Source: Oscillospiraceae bacterium (lineage in GTDB: Bacteria > Bacillota > Clostridia > Oscillospirales > CAG-272). Taken from it: a stretch of 37,344 bases of DNA. The position numbers were made by a program, and so were the translations under genes. The notes beneath the pieces were generated by a model. It did not search any database and was not told where the DNA came from. It saw only the letters and a list, made by a program, of their open reading frames with translations. Location of the stretch: contig SVSM01000001.1 in NCBI GenBank assembly GCA_015064295.1, positions 81,668-119,011 on the forward strand, in the 5' to 3' direction. Each line of letters opens with the position of its first letter. Within the stretch, counting starts at the first letter, position 1. Shown piece by piece: positions 16,962 through 24,630 of the stretch.

Positions 16962-17654
16962 ATGTTATACATCATCGATACCGCCAATATTGAAAAGATC
17001 AAGCACTGCATTGAGTACTATCCCATTGCCGGTGTTACCACCAATCCCACCATCATCTCCAAGGAGCATACCGACTTCATCGATCTGATCCGCAAGATCG
17101 AAGATGTGATCGGAAACGATCGGATGTTCCATATTCAGCTCACCGGTGACACCGCCGAGCAAATGATGGAGGAGGCGAAGGCCCTTCGCAACGTCATCGG
17201 CGACAATCTTTACGTGAAGATCCCCGTGGGAGAGGAAGGCCTGAAGGCCACCATGAAGCTCCACAAGGAGGGCTTCCACATTACCGAGACCGCCATCTTT
17301 ACCCAGCAGCAGGCCCTCATGGCCGCCATGGCGGGAGCCGATTTCGTGGCGCCTTACGTCAACCGTCTGGATAACATCGTCAGCGACGGCGTCAACGTCG
17401 TCGGTGAGATCGCCTCTATGTTCCAGCGCTACGGCCTCAAGACCAAGGTGCTGGCGGCCAGCTTCAAGACGGCCGAGCAGGTACACAAGATCAGTATGGT
17501 GGGCGGTCACGCCGTGACGGTCAACCCCGAGATCCTGGAATCTTTGATCTATCATCCCCTTACCATGTACGCCATCGACGATTTCAAGGCCGACTGGGAA
17601 AGCGTATACGGCAAAAAAACCATCATGGATATGGTGAAGGAAAAGGAACAGTAA
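16962..17654 (+). CDS. fsa: Fructose-6-phosphate aldolase / transaldolase-like (TalC/Fsa) protein
   Basis: A class I aldolase of the small transaldolase family. Such enzymes act as transaldolase in the pentose phosphate pathway or cleave fructose 6-phosphate to dihydroxyacetone and glyceraldehyde 3-phosphate. The 230 residues fit this subfamily. It shows GVTTNPTIIS (residues 24-33), the Schiff-base Lys86 in LYVKIPVG, TAIFTQQQAL and GADFVAPYVNRLDN. ATG 16962 follows TTGAGG at good spacing. Sequence alone does not settle aldolase against transaldolase activity. The strong promoter suggests high housekeeping expression. The peptidase gene starts four bases after its stop. Confidence 0.9.
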   Translation: MLYIIDTANIEKIKHCIEYYPIAGVTTNPTIISKEHTDFIDLIRKIEDVIGNDRMFHIQLTGDTAEQMMEEAKALRNVIGDNLYVKIPVGEEGLKATMKLHKEGFHITETAIFTQQQALMAAMAGADFVAPYVNRLDNIVSDGVNVVGEIASMFQRYGLKTKVLAASFKTAEQVHKISMVGGHAVTVNPEILESLIYHPLTMYAIDDFKADWESVYGKKTIMDMVKEKEQ

Positions 17655-17658
17655 CGCT

Positions 17659-18873
17659 ATGCGTCACACAAGAGCAGGAAAACTCGTCAATCGCATTTTG
17701 GCAGGCCTCTGCTGTGCGGTTCTTGTTTTCATGCTCTTTTCTTCTGCCGAGGTCGGGCTTCTGTCGGCCAAGACGTCGGTAGGGGAGCTGAACGCCAAGA
17801 TCGAAAAGCTGGAGGATGAGCTGAAGGCCGCCGAGGAGGCGCGGAAGAAGGCCGAGAAGGCCTATCAAGCGGTGAAGGACGACTACGACGACCTGCAGGC
17901 CCGCAAGGAGGCCATTGACGCGGAGGTTGAGGCCATTGAACGGCAGGCAGAGGCCCTGCGGCAGGTGGAGAAGGGATACGCCGAACAGGAGAAGATCCTG
18001 AACGGACGGATCGCCGCCATGGAGCAGGAGCTGGACACCCTGCTGACTACCATCAAGGATCGTCTTCGTCTGAGCTACGAGGACGGCCGATCCGATATGC
18101 TCACCCTGCTGTTTTCCAGTCAGGGCTTGTACGAATTTCTGACGGCGGCCGAACGGCTTTCGATATTGGCCGAGCAGGATAAAGAAGCGATCCGCCGGTG
18201 CGAGGACTTTGCCAACACCCTCCGCCGGGAGAAGGAGACGCTTGCCGAAACGGTAGCAAGTGCTGCCGAAACCTCGGTTCGACTGCAGAACACCCTGTCT
18301 GAGCTTGAGGCCAAGGAAAACGAGGTCACCGCCATGCTTGCCGACCTGGAAAAGGATCACAAGGCCATGTTAAAGGCACTGGAGCAGGCCGAAAAGGCGG
18401 AGGCAGAATACCGTAAGCAGTTACAGGACAAGCTGGAGCAGCTCGCCCAGATCGGAAGTCCCGAATATAACGGCGGGGCGTTCATCTGGCCCCTTCCCGC
18501 CAAATACAAAAAAATCTCCTCCGCCTTTGGCAACCGGACGCACCCCGTGACCGGAAAGCCTCAGTTTCACGAGGGCATCGATATTCCCGCCCCCAATAAG
18601 ACCGAGATCTATTGCGTGGCCGACGGCGTTGTCGTCGAGACCGGAAACCATTACGCCAACGGAAAGTACGTTCTCGTGGATCACGGCGGTGGTGTGGTGA
18701 CCTCCTACGCGCATCTTCATACCATCGGTGTGAAAAAGGGTGAGATTCTGAAGCAGGGTGAGGTTTTGGGTCTTGTGGGACGAACGGGATGGACCACCGG
18801 CAACCACCTGGATTTTTCCCTGTATATCAAGGGCAAGGCCGTGGACCCCATGGACTATTTGCCTAAAAAATAA
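17659..18873 (+). CDS. Coiled-coil M23 (LytM/EnvC-like) murein hydrolase family protein
   Basis: Probably an exported or membrane-anchored peptidoglycan peptidase or an activator of other hydrolases, acting in division or wall growth. The 404 residues comprise a signal/TM segment (about 11-37), a long Glu/Lys/Ala-rich coiled coil (about 38-260) as in EnvC and PcsB, and an M23 domain (about 275-404). Zinc-site residues His304 and Asp308 (HEGID) and His352 (YAHLH) are present. The final HxH motif instead reads GNHLDF, with Asp385 where the zinc-binding His is expected. It could be active with Asp as ligand, or a degenerate activator. Start ATG 17659 follows AAGGAA, four bases after fsa. Confidence 0.88.
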   Translation: MRHTRAGKLVNRILAGLCCAVLVFMLFSSAEVGLLSAKTSVGELNAKIEKLEDELKAAEEARKKAEKAYQAVKDDYDDLQARKEAIDAEVEAIERQAEALRQVEKGYAEQEKILNGRIAAMEQELDTLLTTIKDRLRLSYEDGRSDMLTLLFSSQGLYEFLTAAERLSILAEQDKEAIRRCEDFANTLRREKETLAETVASAAETSVRLQNTLSELEAKENEVTAMLADLEKDHKAMLKALEQAEKAEAEYRKQLQDKLEQLAQIGSPEYNGGAFIWPLPAKYKKISSAFGNRTHPVTGKPQFHEGIDIPAPNKTEIYCVADGVVVETGNHYANGKYVLVDHGGGVVTSYAHLHTIGVKKGEILKQGEVLGLVGRTGWTTGNHLDFSLYIKGKAVDPMDYLPKK

Positions 18874-18972
18874 AGGCCTGCCCGTTGGCGGGTCTTTCCC
18901 CTGTTGTGGGACGGATAACGTCGGGACAACCGGCATACAATGCCATGAATCGATTACGAAAGGATTCTCGTT
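18874..18972 (+). other. Spacer between the M23 gene and mntP
   Basis: A short GCCCG-ttgg-CGGGT hairpin at 18883-18896 is followed by ctttcccc, at best a weak terminator. TACAAT (18936-18941) could be a -10 for mntP but has no clear -35. I looked for the manganese-sensing yybP-ykoY riboswitch, common before mntP, and did not see its conserved core. Confidence 0.35.
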
Positions 18973-19536
18973 ATGCAACCTTGGGAAATACTCACCTACG
19001 CCGTTACCCTATCGATGGACGCCTTTTCGGTTTCGGTGTGTAAGGGCCTGACGCTGAAGCAGGTCAAGCTGCGGCACTGCGTCACCGTTGGACTCTATTT
19101 CGGCATTGCGCAAGCGGTGATGCCCTTGATCGGCTATCTTCTGGCCAGCACCGTAGCAAGCCGGATCGCCGACGGCTCCTTCTATATTGCCTTCCTTCTG
19201 CTTCTTATCATCGGCGTGAATATGATCCGCGAGGCCCTTAAGGGAGAGGAATCCTGCACCGACTGCGCCCTCACCTTTCGGGCGTTGTTCCCCATGGCGG
19301 TGGCAACCAGTATCGACGCCATGGCAGTCGGCGTTACCTTTGCCCTGGAACAAAACGTAAGGATCGTTCCGGCCGTGGCTACCATCGGTCTTGTTACCCT
19401 TCTTCTCTGCGCCGTCGGCGTTCGCTTCGGCAGCTTCGTGGGCAGTAAGTTCCGAAAGACCGCCTCCATCATCGGCGGTGCGGTACTGGTGGGTATGGGG
19501 ATCAAGATCCTGCTGGAGGGCCTTGGCGTGCTGTAA
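18973..19536 (+). CDS. mntP: Manganese efflux pump MntP
   Basis: A small inner-membrane exporter that removes excess Mn(II). The 187 residues and six predicted helices match the family. The duplicated signature appears as SMDAFSVSV (Asp16) in helix 1 and ATSIDAMAVG (Asp115) in the second repeat; these acidic residues are essential in studied MntP proteins. A charged loop (KGEESCTDC) separates the halves and carries two cysteines. ATG 18973 follows AAAGGA. It ends at a strong bidirectional terminator shared with the convergent AraC-type regulator. No manganese regulator is adjacent. Confidence 0.92.
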   Translation: MQPWEILTYAVTLSMDAFSVSVCKGLTLKQVKLRHCVTVGLYFGIAQAVMPLIGYLLASTVASRIADGSFYIAFLLLLIIGVNMIREALKGEESCTDCALTFRALFPMAVATSIDAMAVGVTFALEQNVRIVPAVATIGLVTLLLCAVGVRFGSFVGSKFRKTASIIGGAVLVGMGIKILLEGLGVL

Positions 19537-19540
19537 AAAT

Positions 19541-19580
19541 AACGGCTTTCTTTCCGATCGTGGAAAGAAAGCCGTTTTTT
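19541..19580. terminator. Bidirectional terminator between mntP and the AraC-type gene
   Basis: A 15-bp perfect stem (19541-19555 with 19562-19576) has a six-base loop. T-runs follow on the plus strand (to 19580) and, on the minus strand, at 19537-19540. The stop codon of the AraC-type gene lies inside the plus-strand T-run. Confidence 0.95.
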
Positions 19581-20553
19581 ATGCATCCCGCTTGCGCCAC
19601 TTGGCAGGGGAGGTGCCGTATTGCTCCCGAAAGCGGCGGTGGAAAAAGCTGTTGTTTTCGTAGCCAATGGCCTCGGCAATGGCGGATACCGGCATATCGC
19701 TGTGGAGGAGCAGCCGCTCTGCCTCAGCAAACCGCTTCTCCTTTACCAGGTCGGAGAAGGAGGCACCGAACAGCTCGGTGATCCGACGGCTGACGTACGG
19801 GGGCGTCATGCCCACCAGCTCCGATAATTCCGTAAGGGTGGCGGTGCGGTAAGAGGTTTCTAAATAATCGCTGACGGTACGCCGAAGGGAGTTGCCCTCT
19901 CCCTCTTCAGGGGAACCGTGTACGAGCAGAGAAGGGACGGTCTCAAAATACCGAAATACCAAGGAAAGGGTGTCGGCCAGCAGGGCCTGGGAGGCGCCGC
20001 TCTTCAGCAGTGTCTCGCGGATCAAATTCTCCAGGAGATTCTCCACGGCAGGATGCTCCTTAACGCAAAACAGTAAGAAGCGAGCCTTGCCGTCCTCCTT
20101 GCGGTCCTCGTCGGCAAATTCCCGCAGATGAGGACTGCCCCGGAAGCGGGAGGCGGCGTAGGAAAGAAAGTCCCGTGAAATGATGTAATTGACGGCGATG
20201 TCCCCCTCACCCGACGCCGTGATGGAGTGCCGCACGTGGCGGTTCATCAGTAGCAGCTCCCCCGCCTCCATGCGGTATGAGTGCCCCTCGATCTGATGGC
20301 TGACGCTGCCGGCGCAGACGTACATCATTTCCAGATAGCTGTGTGAATGGACGGGTATATCGGTAAAACGGGTGTGCATATGAGAGCTGACCATTTGCCG
20401 GCTGCCAATGACGTTCCAGATGTAATCCCGACGCCGCAGCGGCATATTGTCGAAGGGCATGGCACTGTCGGACAGGGCCCCGGCGCTCATGGTCATGACC
20501 GAGCGTTCGTTTGCGGAAATGTGGGAAATGCGTGCCAAAATCGACGCGTCCAT
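19579..20553 (-). CDS. AraC-family transcriptional regulator, probable rhamnose activator
   Basis: A DNA-binding regulator, 324 residues. An N-terminal cupin-like sensor has HTRFTDIPVHSHSYLEMMYV near residues 60-80. The C-terminal domain has two helix-turn-helices (TLTELSELVGMTPPYVSRRI and PVSAIAEAIGYENNSFFHRR) and ends with the usual GTSPAKWR. ATG 20553 is chosen because AAAGGAGAG precedes it by ten bases. The ATG at 20592 has no such site. It is transcribed divergently from rhaB, and paired 22-bp-spaced repeats lie between the promoters. It therefore most likely plays the RhaS/RhaR role and responds to L-rhamnose. The ligand assignment is inference from neighbourhood. Confidence 0.9.
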   Translation of the reverse strand: MDASILARISHISANERSVMTMSAGALSDSAMPFDNMPLRRRDYIWNVIGSRQMVSSHMHTRFTDIPVHSHSYLEMMYVCAGSVSHQIEGHSYRMEAGELLLMNRHVRHSITASGEGDIAVNYIISRDFLSYAASRFRGSPHLREFADEDRKEDGKARFLLFCVKEHPAVENLLENLIRETLLKSGASQALLADTLSLVFRYFETVPSLLVHGSPEEGEGNSLRRTVSDYLETSYRTATLTELSELVGMTPPYVSRRITELFGASFSDLVKEKRFAEAERLLLHSDMPVSAIAEAIGYENNSFFHRRFREQYGTSPAKWRKRDA

Positions 20554-20595
20554 GGGATTTGCTCTCCTTTCGGGCGTTTTTTCGTTCTGCACAAC

Positions 20596-20624
20596 AGAAT
20601 AGCAGATTTTCTATCCGTTTTCAA
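20596..20624 (-). promoter_or_regulatory. Promoter of the AraC-type regulator
   Basis: On the minus strand: TTGAAA (20624-20619), 17 bases, then TGC-TATTCT (20601-20596). This is a good sigma-A match with an extended -10. The -35 box is 12 bases from the nearer rhamnose operator repeat, so autoregulation is possible. Confidence 0.75.
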
Positions 20625-20636
20625 GTGCTTTTTTGA

Positions 20637-20672
20637 AAATTATCTTAAAAAAGGACGCAAATTATCGCAAAA
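20637..20672. promoter_or_regulatory. Putative AraC-type operator: two direct half-sites 22 bp apart
   Basis: AAATTATCttAAAA (20637-20650) recurs as AAATTATCgcAAAA (20659-20672), identical at 12 of 14 positions and offset by 22 bp, two helical turns. AraC-family dimers typically bind such same-face direct repeats next to a weak -35. The second copy ends six bases before the weak rhaB -35 region. Assignment to the adjacent AraC-type regulator is inference. Confidence 0.65.
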
Positions 20673-20678
20673 TACGCT

Positions 20679-20707
20679 CTTTTATATTCTTCTCAATATG
20701 GTATAAT
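20679..20707 (+). promoter_or_regulatory. Activator-dependent-looking promoter of the rhamnose operon
   Basis: A perfect TATAAT (20702-20707) is preceded by TGG (extended -10). At 17-base spacing the -35 position reads CTTTTA, a poor match. A strong -10 with a weak -35 beside operator repeats is the usual form of a positively controlled promoter. The leader to the rhaB ATG is about 80 bases. Confidence 0.65.
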
Positions 20708-20794
20708 GAAGATAATCATGATAATGCCCCCAAATGGGCTGAAAACGGCTTTGCTTATCGGCGGAGCCGAATTTCGAAAGAAGAGAGGTCAACC

Positions 20795-22177
20795 ATGTAT
20801 TATCTGGCAATTGACATCGGTGCCTCCAGCGGCCGTCATATCCTCGGCTCGGTGGAGAACGGCAAGCTGGTCATCGAGGAGATGTACCGCTTCCCCAACG
20901 GCATGAAGAAGAAGGACGGCTCCTTAATATGGGACGTAGAGGCCCTGGCGGCGCACGTCAAGGCGGGTATTGCCGCCTGCGTCAGCAAGGGTAAGACGCC
21001 CTCCTACATCGGAATCGACACCTGGGCGGTGGATTACGTTCTCTTAGACCGAGAAGGGAAGCCCATCGGCGACGCCTTCGGTTACCGGGATTCCCGTACC
21101 GAGGGAATGGATCAAAAGGTTTACGAGAAGATCCCCGAGGCAGAGCTCTACGTCCGCACCGGCATCCAGAAGGCCATGTTCAACACCGTCTACCAGCTGG
21201 AAGCCGTCAAGCAGACGAGCCCCGAGCAGCTGGAAAAGGCCGAGACGCTGCTCATGATCCCCGATTACCTGGGATACTGTCTCACAGGCAAGGCCTGCTC
21301 GGAATACACCAACGCCACTACCGGCCAGCTGGTCAAGGCAGGGGAAAGCGAATGGGACTACGAGCTCATCGAACGTTTGGGCTTACCTCGCCGCATTTTC
21401 AAGCCACTCCGTATGCCCGGCTACGTCGTCGGGCCCCTCTCCGAGGAGGTGGAGGCCGAAACGGGATGCGTCGGTGCCAAGGTGATCCTGCCCCCTACTC
21501 ACGATACCGGATCGGCCGTGGTGGCGGTGCCTACCAACGAGGAGGACGTGATCTATATCAGCTCCGGCACCTGGTCGCTGATCGGTGTGGAGCGCCTCGT
21601 CCCCGACACGTCGGCGAAGAGTCAGGCACACAACTTTACCAACGAAGGCGGCTTTGATCTTCGTTACCGTTACTTAAAGAACATCACCGGTCTTTGGATG
21701 ATCCAGTCCATGAAGAAGGAATTGGGCGGTGATTACACCTTTGATATGCTCTGCAACATGGCAAAGGAATACGACAACACGCCTCTCCGTGTGGATCCCA
21801 ACGACAGCCGGTTCCTGGCTCCCGACAGCATGATCGCCGAGGTCAAGGCGGCGGTTGGCAAGGAGGACCTCTCCATCGGCGAGATGTTCTCGGTGGTCTA
21901 CCACAGTCTGGCCGACTGCTACCGCAAATCGGTCGCCGAGATCGAGGAGATGCTGGGACGCCCCATGAAGGCCATCCATATCGTGGGCGGCGGATGCAAG
22001 GACGATTACCTCTGCGCCCTGACTGCCCGCGCCTGCGAAAAGCCGGTCTACGCCGGCCCCATCGAGGCGACTGCGATCGGCAATCTTGCTTCCCAAATGA
22101 TCGCCACCGGTGTCTTTTCTGACCTTGCCGAGGCGAGAAACGTGATCTTCGACAGTTTTGACGTCAAGCGCGTCTGA
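20795..22177 (+). CDS. rhaB: L-rhamnulokinase
   Basis: Phosphorylates L-rhamnulose to L-rhamnulose 1-phosphate in the cytosol using ATP. The 460-residue protein belongs to the FGGY kinase superfamily. It has AIDIGASSGRHI at the N-terminus, IDTWAVDYVLLD and FGYRDSRTEGM typical of RhaB, HDTGSAVVAVP and ISSGTWSLIG at the domain junction, and HIVGGGCKDDYLCALTA in the C-terminal ATPase half. ATG 20795 follows AGAGAGGT; upstream in-frame starts extend into the promoter and operator region and are rejected. It is the first gene of the operon, and rhaA starts 26 bases after its stop. Confidence 0.95.
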   Translation: MYYLAIDIGASSGRHILGSVENGKLVIEEMYRFPNGMKKKDGSLIWDVEALAAHVKAGIAACVSKGKTPSYIGIDTWAVDYVLLDREGKPIGDAFGYRDSRTEGMDQKVYEKIPEAELYVRTGIQKAMFNTVYQLEAVKQTSPEQLEKAETLLMIPDYLGYCLTGKACSEYTNATTGQLVKAGESEWDYELIERLGLPRRIFKPLRMPGYVVGPLSEEVEAETGCVGAKVILPPTHDTGSAVVAVPTNEEDVIYISSGTWSLIGVERLVPDTSAKSQAHNFTNEGGFDLRYRYLKNITGLWMIQSMKKELGGDYTFDMLCNMAKEYDNTPLRVDPNDSRFLAPDSMIAEVKAAVGKEDLSIGEMFSVVYHSLADCYRKSVAEIEEMLGRPMKAIHIVGGGCKDDYLCALTARACEKPVYAGPIEATAIGNLASQMIATGVFSDLAEARNVIFDSFDVKRV

Positions 22178-22203
22178 TGATGAATAGGAAAGGAACTACC
22201 ACC

Positions 22204-23451
22204 ATGAATGCTCTTTACGAAGCCGCGAAACAACGCTATGCCGAAATCGGCATCGATACCGAGGAGGCCATTGCCAAGCTGGGAGACGCCGTGATCTCCA
22301 TGCACTGCTGGCAGGGTGACGACGTGCTGGGATTTGACTCCGAGGGAGGACTGTCCGGCGGTATTCAGACCACCGGTAACTACCCCGGCCGCGCCCGTAC
22401 CCCCGACGAGCTGATGCAGGACATCGACAAGGCCCTCTCCCTTGCCCCCGGTAAGCATAAGCTGAACCTTCACGCCTGCTACGCCATCTTTGAGAAGGGC
22501 GAGTTCGCTGACCGCGACGCCCTGGAGCCCAAGCATTTTGCCAAATGGGTGGCCTTTGCCAAGGAAAGAGGCCTCGGTCTGGATTTCAACCCCACCTGCT
22601 TCTCCCATCCCAAGGCTGAGGGGCTGACCCTCTCCTCTCCCGACGAGGCGATCCGCACCTTCTGGGTCAACCACGTCAAGGCCTGCATCCGCATCTCGGA
22701 ATATTTTGCTGACGAGACCGGCATGCCCTGCGTTATGAACATCTGGATCCCCGACGGTCTGAAGGATACCCCCGCCGACCGTATGGGCCCCCGCGCTCGC
22801 TTCAAGAAATCCCTGGATGAGATCCTGGCTCAGCCCTACGATAAGAAGAAGGTCTACATCACGCTGGAAAGCAAGGTCTTCGGTATCGGCGTTGAGTCCT
22901 ATACCGTCGGCTCCGCCGAGTTTACCCTCGGCTATGCCTCGGCAAACGGCCTGGTGCCGCTGATGGACAACGGCCACTACCATCCCACCGAGGTGGTCTC
23001 TGACAAGATCTCCTCTCTGCTTCTCCTCAACGAGAAGCTGGCCCTCCACGTCACCCGCGGTGTCCGTTGGGACTCCGACCACGTGGTTCGTCTGGACGAC
23101 GAGACCAAGGAGATCGCCAAGGAGATCGTAGCCAGCGGCCGTATGGACGATATCGCCATGGCTCTCGATTTCTTTGATGCCTCCATCAACCGCATTGCCG
23201 CCTGGGTCGTCGGTCTGCGCAGCTTCCGTAAGGCTCTTCTGTCGGCTCTCCTCACCCCCCACGCCACCCTTACCGCTCTGCAGGACAGCCAGCAGTTTAC
23301 CAAGCTGATGGTTCTTCAGGAGGAGCTGAAGACCATGCCCATGGGCGCCGTTTGGGAGGAATTCTGTGCCCGTCAGGGCGTTGTGGCAGGCGAGGGCTGG
23401 TTTGATACCGTCACCGCCTACGAGAACGACGTGCTGCTGAAGCGCGTATAA
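22204..23451 (+). CDS. rhaA: L-rhamnose isomerase
   Basis: Interconverts L-rhamnose and L-rhamnulose, a Mn/Zn-dependent step feeding RhaB. The 415 residues fit the family. It begins LYEAAKQRYAEIGIDTEEA, close to known RhaA proteins, and contains MHCWQGDDVLGF, DFNPTCFSHPKAEG, NIWIPDGLKD, ESKVFGIGVESYTVGSAEF, DNGHYHPTE and RWDSDHVVRLDD, which carry the metal ligands. ATG 22204 is preferred over ATG 22177 (overlapping the rhaB stop) because GGAAAGGAA lies eight bases ahead and the N-terminus then aligns. It is 14 bases from the PHP gene. No mutarotase gene (rhaM) is present. Confidence 0.96.
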   Translation: MNALYEAAKQRYAEIGIDTEEAIAKLGDAVISMHCWQGDDVLGFDSEGGLSGGIQTTGNYPGRARTPDELMQDIDKALSLAPGKHKLNLHACYAIFEKGEFADRDALEPKHFAKWVAFAKERGLGLDFNPTCFSHPKAEGLTLSSPDEAIRTFWVNHVKACIRISEYFADETGMPCVMNIWIPDGLKDTPADRMGPRARFKKSLDEILAQPYDKKKVYITLESKVFGIGVESYTVGSAEFTLGYASANGLVPLMDNGHYHPTEVVSDKISSLLLLNEKLALHVTRGVRWDSDHVVRLDDETKEIAKEIVASGRMDDIAMALDFFDASINRIAAWVVGLRSFRKALLSALLTPHATLTALQDSQQFTKLMVLQEELKTMPMGAVWEEFCARQGVVAGEGWFDTVTAYENDVLLKRV

Positions 23452-23465
23452 AGGAGACCCGACTC

Positions 23466-24614
23466 ATGACACTGGATGAACTGAACGCAAGGAAGGGGGA
23501 GCTTCCCCCTGTCAGCAATAGCTGCTATATCAACAACCATATTCACACCTGCCATTCCTTTTCCCCCTATACGCCTACCGCTGCCGTCTATATGGCCTGC
23601 AAAAGCGGCCTTGCCACGGCAGGCATCGTGGACCATGATACCACCGCCGGCGCAAGAGAATTTCTTGAGGCGGGAAGACGGATCGGCATGCCGGTCACCG
23701 TCGGTGCCGAGTGCCGTATCGATATGTCGGGTACCCGTCTGAACGGCAGACGCTTAAATAACCCCGATCAGAAATCGGTGGCCTACGTGGTCATGCACGG
23801 CATTCCTCACAGCAACATTGAAAAGGTGGACGATTTTCTGAAGCCCTACCGTGCTCACCGCAACGTCCGTAACCGCGGCATGATCGAGAACATCAACAAG
23901 CTGGTGGGTGGCTTCGGTGTAACGGTGGACTTTGACCGCGACGTGCTGCCGCTGTCCACCACCTCCGTGACCGAGCGCCATCTGCTCTTTGCCCTGACCA
24001 AGAAGATCACCGAAAAGTACCGCACCCCTGCCGACGTGGTGGCCTTTATGAAGGACGTGATGGGCATTGCCGTCAGCGGCAAGAATGAGGAGAATATCCT
24101 TGCCGGAGAGCAAACGCCTGCCTTCTATGAGTACGATATTCTCGGCGCTCTGAAGGGCAACCTGGTGGAGAAGATCTACATCCCCGCCACCGCTGAGCTT
24201 CCCTCGGTGGGAGATTTCACCGATATGGTCCATCGCTACGGCGGCGTCGCCGCTTACGCTTACCTCGGCGACGTTGGCAACTCCGTTACCGGCGATAAGA
24301 AGGCCCAGAAGTTCGAGGACGACTATCTGGACGAGGTCTTTGACGTGCTGGAGGAATACGGCTTTGACGCCGTGACCTTCATGCCTACCCGCAACACGGC
24401 CGAGCAGCTGGATCGTGTCATGGAGCTTTGCCGCACGCGGCACTTCTTCCAAATCAGCGGTGAGGACATCAATTCTCCCCGCCAGAAGTTCATTTGCCCC
24501 GCCTACGAGAACCCCAAATTTACCCATCTGGTGGAGGCGGCTCATACCCTTATCCGTTATGAGAACCTGGCCGATACCGACCTCAAAGCCGCCCGCGAGC
24601 TGATCCGGGTGTAA
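23466..24614 (+). CDS. PHP-domain metal-dependent hydrolase in the rhamnose operon
   Basis: A 382-residue protein with a polymerase-and-histidinol-phosphatase (PHP) fold, so probably a phosphoesterase with a metal cluster. Visible metal motifs are His25-x-His27 (NNHIHTCHS), Asp56-His57-Asp58 (IVDHDTT), Glu82 (GAECRI) and His111 (MHGIPH). The last PHP motif, usually D-x-H, appears as Asp334-Ile-Asn336 (GEDINSPRQ), a possible change of ligand. Nothing indicates a polymerase or histidinol-phosphatase context. It lies between rhaA and the aldolase gene, 14 and 16 bases from each, with its own GGAG site, so it is surely co-expressed. A role such as clearing toxic sugar phosphates or acting on a rhamnose derivative is conjecture. 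Confidence 0.8.
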   Translation: MTLDELNARKGELPPVSNSCYINNHIHTCHSFSPYTPTAAVYMACKSGLATAGIVDHDTTAGAREFLEAGRRIGMPVTVGAECRIDMSGTRLNGRRLNNPDQKSVAYVVMHGIPHSNIEKVDDFLKPYRAHRNVRNRGMIENINKLVGGFGVTVDFDRDVLPLSTTSVTERHLLFALTKKITEKYRTPADVVAFMKDVMGIAVSGKNEENILAGEQTPAFYEYDILGALKGNLVEKIYIPATAELPSVGDFTDMVHRYGGVAAYAYLGDVGNSVTGDKKAQKFEDDYLDEVFDVLEEYGFDAVTFMPTRNTAEQLDRVMELCRTRHFFQISGEDINSPRQKFICPAYENPKFTHLVEAAHTLIRYENLADTDLKAARELIRV

Positions 24615-24630
24615 GAAAGAAGGAAACATC

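Noticed and set aside
18874..18972. Possible manganese (yybP-ykoY) riboswitch before mntP
   Set aside because: The conserved internal-loop sequences of that class are not visible, and the spacer is short.
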